Positions 40,268 to 49,327 of a DNA stretch of 64,000 nucleotides are shown here, in pieces; within the stretch, counting starts at the first letter, position 1; each line of letters begins with the position of its first letter. This DNA comes from PWQG01 sp040882255 (GTDB lineage Bacteria > Pseudomonadota > Gammaproteobacteria > Pseudomonadales > Pseudohongiellaceae). A program made the translations under genes and the position numbers. The notes below the pieces were generated by a model. That model saw nothing but the letters and a program-made list of their open reading frames with translations, did no database searches and was not told the origin of the DNA. The stretch lies in assembly GCA_040882255.1 (NCBI GenBank), contig JBBEBP010000005.1:1-64000 (forward strand), read 5' to 3'.

Positions 40268-40835
40268 TGCTGGCTACGCTGTCCTGCTCCGGGGTGCGGG
40301 CAAAACCGACCACGGTCAGATCACCCGAATACTGGTTACGATTGCTGCGCATGCTGAAACGGCTGACGCGCAGTCGGGGCTCGGATTCATGCAGCCGCTG
40401 CAGGAAATCCAGGGTCGCGTTCTGATCCTGCAAAGTGAAGGACACCGTCTGCTCCACAAACAGCCAACCCTCGGCTTCCAGCGATTCGGCCAACCGGGTG
40501 GCATTGATGCTGACCCCCGCCTCGTTGGCGTGTTGCCGCACGAGGCGCTGGATACTGGCGCTGAGCAGGGGCGGTGTGCGTTCCTGGAAGACCTGGCGCT
40601 GCAGTTCGGTGCGTCGCTCCTCGATCCGGTCTCTCCGTTCCTGCCACTGACTCTCCTCATTGGCCAGCCGCCTTTCGCGTTCAATGTCGGCGCGCAGCGC
40701 CTCGATCTGCTGGCCCCGACTCTGGTACGCAGCGGTCAGGGCCGGCCAGGCACTGGAGAGCAGGAACACGGCAGCCACCAGCGCCGCCAGGCCGGCCATG
40801 CGTTGTTCACGGGCTGTCATGGAAGGCCATTTCAT
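40260..40835 (-). CDS. gspM: Type II secretion platform protein GspM
   Basis: A 191-residue bitopic protein: short N-terminal tail, one membrane segment (LAALVAAVFLLSSAWPALTAAY), a coiled coil (LRADIERERRLANEESQWQERR) and a ferredoxin-like C-terminus. It pairs with GspL. It sits six bp after the gspL stop. Sequence similarity in this family is low, so order and topology carry the call. Confidence 0.85.
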   Translation of the reverse strand: MKWPSMTAREQRMAGLAALVAAVFLLSSAWPALTAAYQSRGQQIEALRADIERERRLANEESQWQERRDRIEERRTELQRQVFQERTPPLLSASIQRLVRQHANEAGVSINATRLAESLEAEGWLFVEQTVSFTLQDQNATLDFLQRLHESEPRLRVSRFSMRSNRNQYSGDLTVVGFARTPEQDSVASNE

Positions 40836-40841
40836 AAGAGG

Positions 40842-42125
40842 TCAGCGTTGCTCCGGAAAATACCAGTCATAGTAGGCGCCAAAATCCACGGTGGTCAGCC
40901 GCAGATCGATGGAATAGCGGTTGTTGCTGGTGGCACTGGCGAAGTCGACCTCGGTGAACAAAGGGTGTTCCTCCAGCTCCTGCAGCAGGCGCTGGGGGTC
41001 CTCGCTCTGCCCCTCGATATTGACATACCCTTCCTGCAGCTCCAGCGCGCCGAGTACGTTGGGATTGATCACTTCCTGCAGGCCGATCATCATCTCGCCG
41101 GCTTGCTGTTCGGGAAACTCGGTCAGCAGCCCCCACTCTGCCTCGAAAGCGCGCACCTCGGCCTGGTTGTCGCGCGCTTCCGTGGCGGCCTGACGGGCGT
41201 CGGCGAGCCGGGATTCCAGCATGACCATCTGCAGCGATTGCCACAGGAAAGGCAATGCCGCCAGCACCACCACCGAGGCGGCAGCGGCAGCGGCCATGAC
41301 ATAGCGTGTCCGGTTGCGCTGCCGGCGTGCCAGCTGTTGCGCTCCCTGCGGCTGGAAGCGGTAGGCGGGCGGCAGTCGCGAGATAATCAGACGGGTTTCC
41401 ACGGTACCGTGCGGCCATTCCAGGAGCTGGCCGGACGGCACGGCATCGCACAGGGCGCGCCACTGTTCAGCAAATTCAGGCTGCTGCAGATCCCGGTGGC
41501 TGACCTGTTGCCAGGACCGGATGGCCCCGTCCTTCCAGTGCAACAGGGTCTGTTTCTCCCGATTCGTGTCCAGCACGTGCGCCTCGTCCTGTGCCGCAGC
41601 CAGCGCCACGGTTCGCGGCATCACGGCGGACAGGAAAAGACCCTCGTCCTGAAAGGCCCGGAACAGGCCCTCCAGCCGCTCGCGGGGCATCCACAGGGCG
41701 ACCTCGGACAGGGCATCGGGATCGCGGCCCGGATTCACGGCCAGATCCAGGTCTCCGTCGTGGCCGGGCAGCAGCGTGGAGGCCTGGAGCCTTAGCGCGG
41801 CAGAAACGGCTTCCGGTGCCACGCCGGGCAATGTCACGGTGGTGGCCACACAGAAGCCGGGGGGTAGCAGAAGCAGGATCGCGGGCTGTCCGGGAACCTC
41901 CTGACGGCGCACCAGACGGGCGGCTGCGCCTGCCAGGGAGACGCCTTCGTTCCCCGCCAGGGCTTCCCCCGTCCCTTTGACCGCATCACCACCGGTCACG
42001 TCGTACAGCCCCTCATCGGTGACCAGCAGGACATGGTCAGCAGACAGCGACGGCGTGGCGCCGCCTCCTCGATGGCGTCCCGTCAGAACCTGCAGTTGCT
42101 GTCGCCAACGCATGAAGTCGGGCAT
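40842..42125 (-). CDS. gspL: Type II secretion platform protein GspL
   Basis: A 427-residue protein from ATG 42125: an actin-like cytoplasmic domain (about 20-250, LLVTDEGLYDVTGGDAV), one membrane segment (YVMAAAAAASVVVLAALPFLW) and a periplasmic coiled coil plus ferredoxin-like domain. It recruits GspE to the membrane. It is the first gene of this operon; gspC, which usually leads such operons, is absent. A longer frame to 42221 exists but has no ribosome-binding site. Confidence 0.88.
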   Translation of the reverse strand: MPDFMRWRQQLQVLTGRHRGGGATPSLSADHVLLVTDEGLYDVTGGDAVKGTGEALAGNEGVSLAGAAARLVRRQEVPGQPAILLLLPPGFCVATTVTLPGVAPEAVSAALRLQASTLLPGHDGDLDLAVNPGRDPDALSEVALWMPRERLEGLFRAFQDEGLFLSAVMPRTVALAAAQDEAHVLDTNREKQTLLHWKDGAIRSWQQVSHRDLQQPEFAEQWRALCDAVPSGQLLEWPHGTVETRLIISRLPPAYRFQPQGAQQLARRQRNRTRYVMAAAAAASVVVLAALPFLWQSLQMVMLESRLADARQAATEARDNQAEVRAFEAEWGLLTEFPEQQAGEMMIGLQEVINPNVLGALELQEGYVNIEGQSEDPQRLLQELEEHPLFTEVDFASATSNNRYSIDLRLTTVDFGAYYDWYFPEQR

Positions 42126-42311
42126 ATCAGGGGTTTCCGGTCTGTGTTCCGTGCTGCAGTGTACGGAATGAAAGGCGTTCCGGGTAGGTCTGCGGGAACC
42201 CGCAAATAGTTTGACCCGCACCGATCACTCGGCGCGCACAAACGGCCGGTCCGGCGTGTCGCCGATGCACCAGGCCGCGCGTCTGAAGGGACTCATCGGA
42301 GCAATGCCGGC

Positions 42312-42956
42312 TCAGAGTTCGGCACGCTCCCGTTCGACCAGAAAGTCCACCACGTCCAGCATTTCCTGCTGTGAAGACACGGCCTGACTGGTGCTGACCA
42401 GGTACTTGCCATTGACCACGACGTTCGGCGTGCTCTGGATCTGGTAGTCACTCATCAGGCGTTCGGTCCGATTGACGCGGGTACGGACGGAAAAGGAGTT
42501 GAACGCTTCGCGGAAAGCCTCTTCGTCCACTCCATTGTTGGAGAACAGCTCAGCGAGCTGGTTTTCATTCATCAGCCGGTTGCCACGCAGGTTGATGGCA
42601 TTGAAGATTTCCTCATGCACCTGGTCGACGACATCCAGGCTGACAGCAGTGTAATAAGCCTGGGCGTGGACCTGCATCAGCCCGTTCCAGATGGCCGGGA
42701 AGCGTTCGAAATGGACGTCATCCGCCTTGTTGTCATTCCAGCTTTCGAGCAGCGGCTGGAAACGGAAACAGTGGTTGCAGCCGTACCAGAACACTTCCAG
42801 CACCTCGACCTTGTCCGGATCGGCGGTACGGACAGAGCTGTCCAGTTCGGTGTAATGCGTGCCCGCAGAGTAGCGTGTGGGCTGGGCGTTGACCGCCGCT
42901 GCCATCGGGATAATCAGCAGCAACAGGGTCAGCTGCCGCAAAAGGGCGTGTTTCAT
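42312..42956 (-). CDS. dsbA: Thiol:disulfide oxidoreductase DsbA
   Basis: A 214-residue periplasmic protein with a signal peptide (LLRQLTLLLLIIPMAAAVNA) and a thioredoxin fold with active site CNHC (FWYGCNHCFRF) and the cis-Pro loop (STPNVVVNGKY). It oxidises Cys pairs in exported proteins, including substrates of the type II system next to it. Active-site CNHC rather than CPHC may change its redox potential. Confidence 0.93.
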   Translation of the reverse strand: MKHALLRQLTLLLLIIPMAAAVNAQPTRYSAGTHYTELDSSVRTADPDKVEVLEVFWYGCNHCFRFQPLLESWNDNKADDVHFERFPAIWNGLMQVHAQAYYTAVSLDVVDQVHEEIFNAINLRGNRLMNENQLAELFSNNGVDEEAFREAFNSFSVRTRVNRTERLMSDYQIQSTPNVVVNGKYLVSTSQAVSSQQEMLDVVDFLVERERAEL

Positions 42957-43113
42957 GCGTCTTTCTCCACCATGGATTCGAGGAACAGGTAAACACTGGA
43001 CAGCTTAATCGCTGCTGAATGGCGAGGCAAGCGCGGCAGTGGTTCCATCTGTTACAGGAAGAAAGGGAAACCCGCAGTGCCGGACGAACGCCCGGCACTG
43101 CAGTGACGGCCTG

Positions 43114-43734
43114 TCATCGCCCGCCGGACAGGCCGGAGATGTAGCTGGACAGTGCCTCGATCTCGCTATCGGTAAGGCGCTCGGAAACGGTGCGCATCAT
43201 GGCGGCACGGCCGTCATTGTCGCGCTCACCGGAGCGGAAGGCGCGCATCTGTGCATCAGTATAGCCGGCGTGCTGACCGCCCAGTGCGGGGAATCCGGCT
43301 TGTGCATTGCCCTTGCCGGTGGGCGAGTGGCAGGCGGAGCAGGCGGTCACGCCCAGATCCGCGATACCGGAGCGGTAGAGCTGGCGCCCCTGCTCGACCA
43401 GATCCGGATCCGCCCCTTCCAGGGTGATTTCCTGCTCGGCATAGAACGCGGCGATATCTTCCAGATCCGCTTCGTCCATGCCAGCCAGCATGCCTTCCAT
43501 CAGCGGGACTTCGCGGCGGTCTTCCTTGATATCCAGCATCTGCTTGACCAGATAATTGGCGTTCTGACCCGCCAGCTTCGGATTCTCGGCAATGGAGCTG
43601 TTACCGTCGGCGCCGTGGCAGGCCGCGCATACAGCGGCTTTCTGCTCACCGGCTTCGGCATCGGCGGCCAGTGCCGAAGAACTGAACGCTGCGCTGAGCA
43701 GCAGTGATACCAGGGAGAAAACGAGTTTATTCAT
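43114..43734 (-). CDS. Diheme cytochrome c4
   Basis: A 206-residue protein from ATG 43734 with a signal peptide (LVSLLLSAAFSSSALA) and two cytochrome c domains, each with CxxCH (CAACH and CSACH) and distal Met regions (PLMEGM and AAMMRTV). Cytochrome c4 carries electrons to terminal oxidases, so it is a plausible donor to the oxidases at 52-64 kb. The dsbA - c4 - engB order is conserved in gammaproteobacteria. Confidence 0.93.
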   Translation of the reverse strand: MNKLVFSLVSLLLSAAFSSSALAADAEAGEQKAAVCAACHGADGNSSIAENPKLAGQNANYLVKQMLDIKEDRREVPLMEGMLAGMDEADLEDIAAFYAEQEITLEGADPDLVEQGRQLYRSGIADLGVTACSACHSPTGKGNAQAGFPALGGQHAGYTDAQMRAFRSGERDNDGRAAMMRTVSERLTDSEIEALSSYISGLSGGR

Positions 43735-43870
43735 GGAAAATATCCAGCATCCTGATTGTGCGTCGATTGTATGGGAACCCGGGGAATCGCTGTGCAAGTT
43801 CCCTGGCGGCGGGAGAGTATACCGCAAATGGCGGCGTGACTCCACGGCCCGGCGCGATTACAATGCGCCG

Positions 43871-44485
43871 ATGCAATATGACCTCGCCAGCTTCACCACC
43901 AGCGCCCCGAATATCCGTGAATGTCCCGCCGACAGTGAGCGGGAGGTGGCCTTTGCCGGGCGCTCCAACGCGGGCAAGTCCAGCGCCATCAATGTACTGA
44001 CCCGGCAGAACGGCCTGGCCCGCGTCAGCAAGACCCCCGGCCGCACCCAGCTGATCAATTTCTTCAGCGTGGTCCCGGGCCGCTATCTGGTCGACCTGCC
44101 GGGCTACGGCTTCGCCAAGGTGCCCCTGGCCGTCCGGGATGCCTGGCAGCGCGATCTGGGCCAGTACCTGCAGGAGCGAGAGCCACTGGCCGGCCTGGTG
44201 CTGATTGTGGACATCCGCCATGCCTTCAAGGAATTCGACCGCATGATGATCGAATGGGCAGCGCAGGGCGGATTGCCTGTGCATATCCTGCTGACCAAGG
44301 CGGACAAGTTCAAACACGGCGCGGCGAAGAATATTCTTCTGAAAGCCCGCAAGGAGCTGGCCGGGTTCCCGCTGGTCACACTACAGCTGTTCTCGGCACT
44401 GAAGCGTAGCGGCGTGGAGGAGTTGCAGGCGCAGCTCGACCGCTGGCTGGAAGAAGATGAGGGCGCTGAGGCCCCCGGTGGGTAG
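43871..44485 (+). CDS. engB: Ribosome biogenesis GTPase EngB (YsxC/YihA)
   Basis: A 204-residue GTPase with G1 GRSNAGKSS, G3 DLPGYGFA, G4 TKAD and the family-specific TPGRTQ loop. It is needed for 50S subunit assembly. ATG 43871 is chosen. It is divergent from the cytochrome c4 gene; the 136-bp gap holds both promoters. Confidence 0.95.
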   Translation: MQYDLASFTTSAPNIRECPADSEREVAFAGRSNAGKSSAINVLTRQNGLARVSKTPGRTQLINFFSVVPGRYLVDLPGYGFAKVPLAVRDAWQRDLGQYLQEREPLAGLVLIVDIRHAFKEFDRMMIEWAAQGGLPVHILLTKADKFKHGAAKNILLKARKELAGFPLVTLQLFSALKRSGVEELQAQLDRWLEEDEGAEAPGG

Positions 44486-44504
44486 GGTAGGCAAAAAGCT
44501 TGTT

Positions 44505-44575
44505 GATCTCGCGGTGGTCGCCAGGCACGCCAGGACACTCATGTTCTCGCGGAGCTCGCCAAGAGCGCCAAGAAA
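44505..44575. repeat. Two direct left-arm-like boundary repeats
   Basis: GATCTCGCGGTGGTCGCCAG.. (44505-44533) and GTTCTCGCGGAGCTCGCCAA.. (44543-44575) are two same-direction copies of the island's arm, between the convergent engB and polA genes. No gene lies between 44486 and 44690. Confidence 0.7.
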
Positions 44576-44690
44576 CCCGAGAAACTAATAAGGAGTCGGC
44601 TCCCCCGGGACTGATTCCAGAAGCAATTAACCGTGCGAGTAATCTTGATTCAGAGCATGGATTCACTGAAAACCCGCAGATAGCCGGACT

Positions 44691-47471
44691 CTAATGAGCC
44701 TCGTCCCAGTTCATCCCGGTCCCGATATCCACCACCAGCGGAACAGCCAGTGACGCCGCACTCATCATCCGGAAGCGCACTCCTTCCGACAGCAGTTCAA
44801 TATCCTTCTCGGCCACTTCAAAAATCAGCTCGTCATGCACCTGCAGCAGCATCCGGGCATCCAGGCCGCCGTCCGTTCTCAGCCAGTGGTCGATGTCCAC
44901 CATGGCCTGCTTGATGATGTCGGCGGCGCTGCCCTGCATGGGCGCGTTGATGGCGGTGCGCTGGGCGGCCTGCCGCAGCATGCCGTTGGCGGCGCGGATG
45001 TCGGGCAGGTACAGGCGGCGCCCGAACAGGGTCTCGACATAACCCCTGTCCCCGGCTTCCTCGCGGGTGCGCTCCATGTAGTCCCGTACACCGGGATAGC
45101 GCTCGAAGTAGCGCTCCACGTATTGCTGGGCATCACGCCGCTCAATGCCCAGTTGCCGGGCCAGACCGAAGGCGGACATGCCGTAGATCAGGCCGAAGTT
45201 GATGGCCTTGGCGCGGCGGCGTTGCTCCCCGCTCACCTCGTCCAGCGTCGTGTCGAACACTTCGGCGGCCGTGGCCCGGTGGATGTCCTGGCCCTCGGCG
45301 AAGGCCCGGCGCAGGCCTTCATCGCCCGACAGATGGGCCATGATGCGCAGCTCCACCTGGGAATAATCGGCCGCCACCAGGCGGTAGCCCGGCGCGGCGA
45401 TGAAGGCCTGGCGCACCTTGCGGCCTTCCGGCGTCCGGATGGGAATGTTCTGCAGATTGGGATCGGTGGAAGACAGCCGGCCGGTGGCTGCCACGGCCTG
45501 CTGCAGGGTGGTGTGGACCCGGCCAGTGTGCGCGTTGATCTGCAGCGGCAGCTTGTCCGTGTAGGTGGACTTCAGCTTGCTGAGCCCGCGGTGGTCCATG
45601 ATGATACGCGGCAGTTCATGGTCCAGGGCCAGCTCCTGCAGTACCGGCTCGGCGGTGGAAGGCTGGCCCTTGGGGGTCTTGCGGATCACCGGAATCTCCA
45701 TCTTCTCATAGAGAATGGCCTGCAACTGCTTGGGCGAACCCAGGTTGAATGCCTCGCCGGCCACCTCGTGGGCCTTGCGCTCCAGCGTGGTCAGTTTCTC
45801 CTCGATCTCACGGCTCTGCCGGCCCAGCAGGTCGGCGTCCAGCAGCACACCGCAGCGCTCCATGCGCTGCAGCACGGGGCTGAGCCGCATCTCGTAATAG
45901 CGGAACAGGCCGGCCAGCGCCTCGCTTTCCTGCAGACGCGCATCCAGCAGTTGCCCCAACCGGCCGATCAGGTCCGCGGAACGGGCGGCGTGTTCCAGCA
46001 ATTGTTCGGGTTCGAGCTGGCGGAACGCCAGTTTCTTGCGGCCGCTGCCGATCAGCTCACCCAGCTCCGGCAGGCCGGTGTCCAGGTAGTGGCGGGCCAC
46101 GGCCTCCAGCGTATGGTTGCTGGCCACTGAATTGAGCACATAGGAGGCCAGCAGCGTGTCGAAGTCCGCTTCGCTGATGGTGATGCCGACATTCTGCAGC
46201 ACATGCGTCAGCGCCTTGGCGTCGTGCGCGAGCTTGCGGATCTTCGGGTTCTCGAGGTCGGGTTTCAGCTGGGCCAGCAGGGCGTCCCGGTCCGGCCGGC
46301 TGCCGGCCGTCAGATTGTCGTGGGCCAGCGGCACATACACGGCTTCTCCCGGCGCCCAGGCCAGCGCCAGGCCGATCAGCTCCCGGTCCATGAAATGACC
46401 GCCCTCCTGCACGGCGCTGATGGCCACTCGACCGGCCTTGCGGATCCGCGCCAGACATTCCTTGAGCGCTTCCCCGTCAGTGATGCAGCGGTAGTCGGTG
46501 GCGTCCGGGGTGACATCGGTCACGTCCAGACTCTGCGCGGCCTCGGCGTGGTGATCCTCGGTACCCATCGCCTCGCGCACCCGGGCCTGCTCTTCTTCCG
46601 GCACGCTGACGCCGTCCTGCTCCAGTTCCTTGCTCCAGCCACGGAACTCCAGCTCACGGAACAGGGCCAACAGGCGCTCGCGGTCCTCGGGCTCGGGGAT
46701 CAGTTCATGCAGCGTCAGGTCCAGCGGCACATCCAGGCGGATGGTGACCAGCTCGCGGGACAGCTTCAACTGTTCGATGTTCTCGCGCAGGCGCTCGCCG
46801 ATCTTTCCCTTTACCTGGTCAGCATGCTCAATGATGCCGTCCACGCTGTCCCATTCCTGCAGCCACTTGACGGCGGTCTTGGGGCCGACGCCGGGCACCC
46901 CGGGAATATTGTCGGACTTGTCGCCGGTCAGAGCCAGTAAATCGATGATCTTCTCCGGCGGCAGGCCGAATTTCTTCTCCACGCCCTGCCGGTCCAGGTG
47001 CTCGTCGGTCATGGTATTGAGCAGGGTGACGTGATCACTCACTAACTGCGCAAGGTCCTTGTCACCCGTGGAGACCAGCACATCGCGCTGATCGGCGGTG
47101 GCCTGGGCCGCCAGTGTGCCGATCACGTCGTCGGCCTCGACCTCGTCAATGATCAGCAGGGGCAGGCCCATGGCACGCACAATGTCATGGATGGGTGCGA
47201 TCTGGCTGCGCAGGTCATCCGGCATGGGCGGACGGTGCGCCTTGTAGTCCTCGTACAGCTCATTGCGAAAAGTCTTGCCCTTGGCATCAAAAACCACGGC
47301 CACGGGGCTGTCCGGGTAGTCTTTCTTGAGGCGGCGGATCATGCTGATCACGCCCTTGATGGCGCCGGTGGGCTGGTCCTTGCTGCTGTTCAGCGGAGGC
47401 AGGGCGTGAAAGGCCCTGAACAGATACGAGGAGCCATCAATCAGGATCAGGGGGTTGCGCGGCTGTGCCAT
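44691..47471 (-). CDS. polA: DNA polymerase I
   Basis: A 926-residue protein: a 5' nuclease domain (about 1-290: LILIDGSSYLFRAFHALP, GDKDLAQLV, GDKSDNIPGVPGVGPKTA), an exonuclease-fold domain (about 325-520) and a family A polymerase domain (LVAADYSQVELRIMAHLSGD, RRAKAINFGLIYGMSAFGLA, VHDELIFE). In the exonuclease-fold domain the four E. coli proofreading carboxylates appear replaced: DTE reads like SAV, D424 is Leu (AKALTHVL) and D501 is Ser (HAARSAD). The enzyme should thus keep flap removal and synthesis but lack proofreading. Confidence 0.97.
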   Translation of the reverse strand: MAQPRNPLILIDGSSYLFRAFHALPPLNSSKDQPTGAIKGVISMIRRLKKDYPDSPVAVVFDAKGKTFRNELYEDYKAHRPPMPDDLRSQIAPIHDIVRAMGLPLLIIDEVEADDVIGTLAAQATADQRDVLVSTGDKDLAQLVSDHVTLLNTMTDEHLDRQGVEKKFGLPPEKIIDLLALTGDKSDNIPGVPGVGPKTAVKWLQEWDSVDGIIEHADQVKGKIGERLRENIEQLKLSRELVTIRLDVPLDLTLHELIPEPEDRERLLALFRELEFRGWSKELEQDGVSVPEEEQARVREAMGTEDHHAEAAQSLDVTDVTPDATDYRCITDGEALKECLARIRKAGRVAISAVQEGGHFMDRELIGLALAWAPGEAVYVPLAHDNLTAGSRPDRDALLAQLKPDLENPKIRKLAHDAKALTHVLQNVGITISEADFDTLLASYVLNSVASNHTLEAVARHYLDTGLPELGELIGSGRKKLAFRQLEPEQLLEHAARSADLIGRLGQLLDARLQESEALAGLFRYYEMRLSPVLQRMERCGVLLDADLLGRQSREIEEKLTTLERKAHEVAGEAFNLGSPKQLQAILYEKMEIPVIRKTPKGQPSTAEPVLQELALDHELPRIIMDHRGLSKLKSTYTDKLPLQINAHTGRVHTTLQQAVAATGRLSSTDPNLQNIPIRTPEGRKVRQAFIAAPGYRLVAADYSQVELRIMAHLSGDEGLRRAFAEGQDIHRATAAEVFDTTLDEVSGEQRRRAKAINFGLIYGMSAFGLARQLGIERRDAQQYVERYFERYPGVRDYMERTREEAGDRGYVETLFGRRLYLPDIRAANGMLRQAAQRTAINAPMQGSAADIIKQAMVDIDHWLRTDGGLDARMLLQVHDELIFEVAEKDIELLSEGVRFRMMSAASLAVPLVVDIGTGMNWDEAH

Positions 47472-47538
47472 GAGGTCCGTTCCGTTGCGTGCCAGACCGG
47501 CATTCTATCAGACCGTCGAGGGGGAGAGGCGCCACGAA

Positions 47539-48453
47539 CTACCGGCCGCCGAGACAGGCCTCGAAGGAACGAGTGACACCCTCCAGCAGCTCCATGTAGC
47601 CGTTCGGCCCGGGATTCACCCCGGCACCGATTGTGTCGGCCCGCACTTGCCGAAGATCCTGACCGGCCGCCACGGTGCGGATGGTGTCCGGGTTGGCGGT
47701 CACGTCCACCAGCAGGCAGGCAGGAGACAGATCCCGCAGGGCATTCTGCACAGTCCGCAGCTGCCGGATGCCAGGCTGGATCTCGTCGTCCTGCACGAAG
47801 ACCAGGGCCGGAGACAGGCCGTGCTGGTGCTCGAAGTACTGAAAGGCATTGTGGTAGACCACGTACTCCCGGTCACCCAGAGGCCCCAACCGAGCCTGCT
47901 GGTCCCGGTGCGCCTCCGTCAGCGATGCCTCGAAGCGGCTCAGATTGTCACGATAGTGATCCGCACTGCCGGCATCCAGGTTACTGAGCCGTGCGGTGAC
48001 TTCCCGGGCCACCGTCAGGGCGTTACCGTGGTCCAGCCACAGGTGTGGGTCCATGTGACCCGGTTGATGATCCGGATCCGTGATCAGGGCGTCGTCCACC
48101 AGAGAATGTACGGTCAGACCGTCGAGTTCGCTGACCGTGACGACCTCTACATGATTGGGCAATTGCCAGATCACGTCACTGAGCCAGGTCTCCAGTCCCG
48201 GTCCGATCCACACCACCAGGGAGGCGTCAGTCAACGAACGCATGGAGGAGGGCCGCAACGTGAAATGATGGTACGATGCGTTCGAAGGAATCAGCAGACC
48301 CGGCTCATCCACCCCGTCGGTGATGGCACTGACGATCAGCTGCAATGGTTTGATGGTGGCCACTACACCGGGCGCCTCGGCCGCCACCGGGGCGCAGACC
48401 GTTGACAGTGTCAGCAGCCAGGCGGCTGAAAAGGCTGTAAGTAGTCGCTTCAT
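47539..48453 (-). CDS. znuA: High-affinity zinc-binding periplasmic protein ZnuA
   Basis: A 304-residue protein from ATG 48453 with a signal peptide (LLTAFSAAWLLTLSTVCAPVAA) and the cluster A-I solute-binding fold. Zinc-type His residues are seen in YHHFTLRPS, HMDPHLWLD and VVYHNAFQYFE, with a short His/Asp loop (DPDHQPGHMDPH). It delivers zinc to ZnuBC. It is divergent from znuC across a Zur box. Confidence 0.92.
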   Translation of the reverse strand: MKRLLTAFSAAWLLTLSTVCAPVAAEAPGVVATIKPLQLIVSAITDGVDEPGLLIPSNASYHHFTLRPSSMRSLTDASLVVWIGPGLETWLSDVIWQLPNHVEVVTVSELDGLTVHSLVDDALITDPDHQPGHMDPHLWLDHGNALTVAREVTARLSNLDAGSADHYRDNLSRFEASLTEAHRDQQARLGPLGDREYVVYHNAFQYFEHQHGLSPALVFVQDDEIQPGIRQLRTVQNALRDLSPACLLVDVTANPDTIRTVAAGQDLRQVRADTIGAGVNPGPNGYMELLEGVTRSFEACLGGR

Positions 48454-48488
48454 GAATCGGGATGTCCGGACTGCTGCAGGGAAACGGC

Positions 48489-48511
48489 AAAATGTTATAG
48501 TATACCATTTC
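48489..48511. promoter_or_regulatory. Zur box between znuA and znuCB
   Basis: AAATGTTATAGTATACCATTTC (near-palindrome AAATGnTATAnTATAnCATTT) matches the gammaproteobacterial Zur consensus closely. It lies between the divergent znuA and znuC starts and can repress both under zinc sufficiency. Confidence 0.85.
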
Positions 48512-48565
48512 GCCGGATTCGTCATCTGAATTTGCCCGATCCCGACCCGGAACGGAACACGGACC

Positions 48566-49327
48566 ATGCCCAAGGACAGTCGCGACATACTGATCAGCGC
48601 CACGGATATCAACCTGCGGCTGGGTGGCCGGCCGATACTGCAGAACGTCTCTCTCACCCTGCAACGCAGCCGCGCCCTCACCCTGATCGGCCCGAACGGG
48701 GCCGGCAAGACCACGCTGGTCCGGGTGTTGCTGGGCCTGTTGCGCCCGGACCGTGGAGAGGTTCACCGGGCCGATGGGTTACGCATCGGGTACATGCCAC
48801 AGCGCCTGCATATCGAACCGACATTGCCACTGACCGTGGACCGCTTCCTCCAGCTTCCCGGCCGGCAGACTGAAGCCCGCGTACTGGAGACGCTGGAGCA
48901 GACCCGCATCGTCCATCTGCGCGGGCAGTCGATGGGCTCGCTGTCGGGCGGGGAAACCCAGCGTGTACTGCTGGCCCGGGCACTGCTGCGTTCACCCGAT
49001 CTTCTGGTGCTCGACGAACCGGCACAGGGAGTGGATGTCTCCGGGCAGGCCGAACTCTATGAACTGATCGGTACATTGCAAAGCACCTACCACTGCGGCG
49101 TACTGATGATCTCGCACGACCTGCACCTGGTGATGGCCAATACGGACGAGGTGGTCTGTCTGAACCAGCACATCTGTTGCCAGGGAAAACCCGAACATGT
49201 GAGTACCGACCCTTCTTACCTGGAGCTGTTCGGGAAACGGGACGCGGAAGCGCTCGCGATCTATACGCACCATCACAATCACAGCCATGATGTGGCCGGG
49301 GATATCATCGAGGCAAAGGATGACTGA
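48566..49327 (+). CDS. znuC: Zinc ABC transporter ATPase ZnuC
   Basis: A 253-residue ATPase with Walker A GPNGAGKTT, signature LSGGETQRVL and Walker B LLVLDEPAQGVD, and a His-rich C-terminus (THHHNHSHD) common in zinc importers. It energises zinc import with ZnuB and overlaps its gene by eight bases. Confidence 0.93.
   Translation: MPKDSRDILISATDINLRLGGRPILQNVSLTLQRSRALTLIGPNGAGKTTLVRVLLGLLRPDRGEVHRADGLRIGYMPQRLHIEPTLPLTVDRFLQLPGRQTEARVLETLEQTRIVHLRGQSMGSLSGGETQRVLLARALLRSPDLLVLDEPAQGVDVSGQAELYELIGTLQSTYHCGVLMISHDLHLVMANTDEVVCLNQHICCQGKPEHVSTDPSYLELFGKRDAEALAIYTHHHNHSHDVAGDIIEAKDD

Noticed and set aside
39693..41795. 700-codon plus-strand frame opposite gspE, gspM and gspL
   Set aside because: It spans three real overlapping genes and shows no protein-like motifs; shadow frame.
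44835..46130. 431-codon plus-strand frame opposite polA
   Set aside because: Antisense to the conserved polymerase domain with composition-biased translation.
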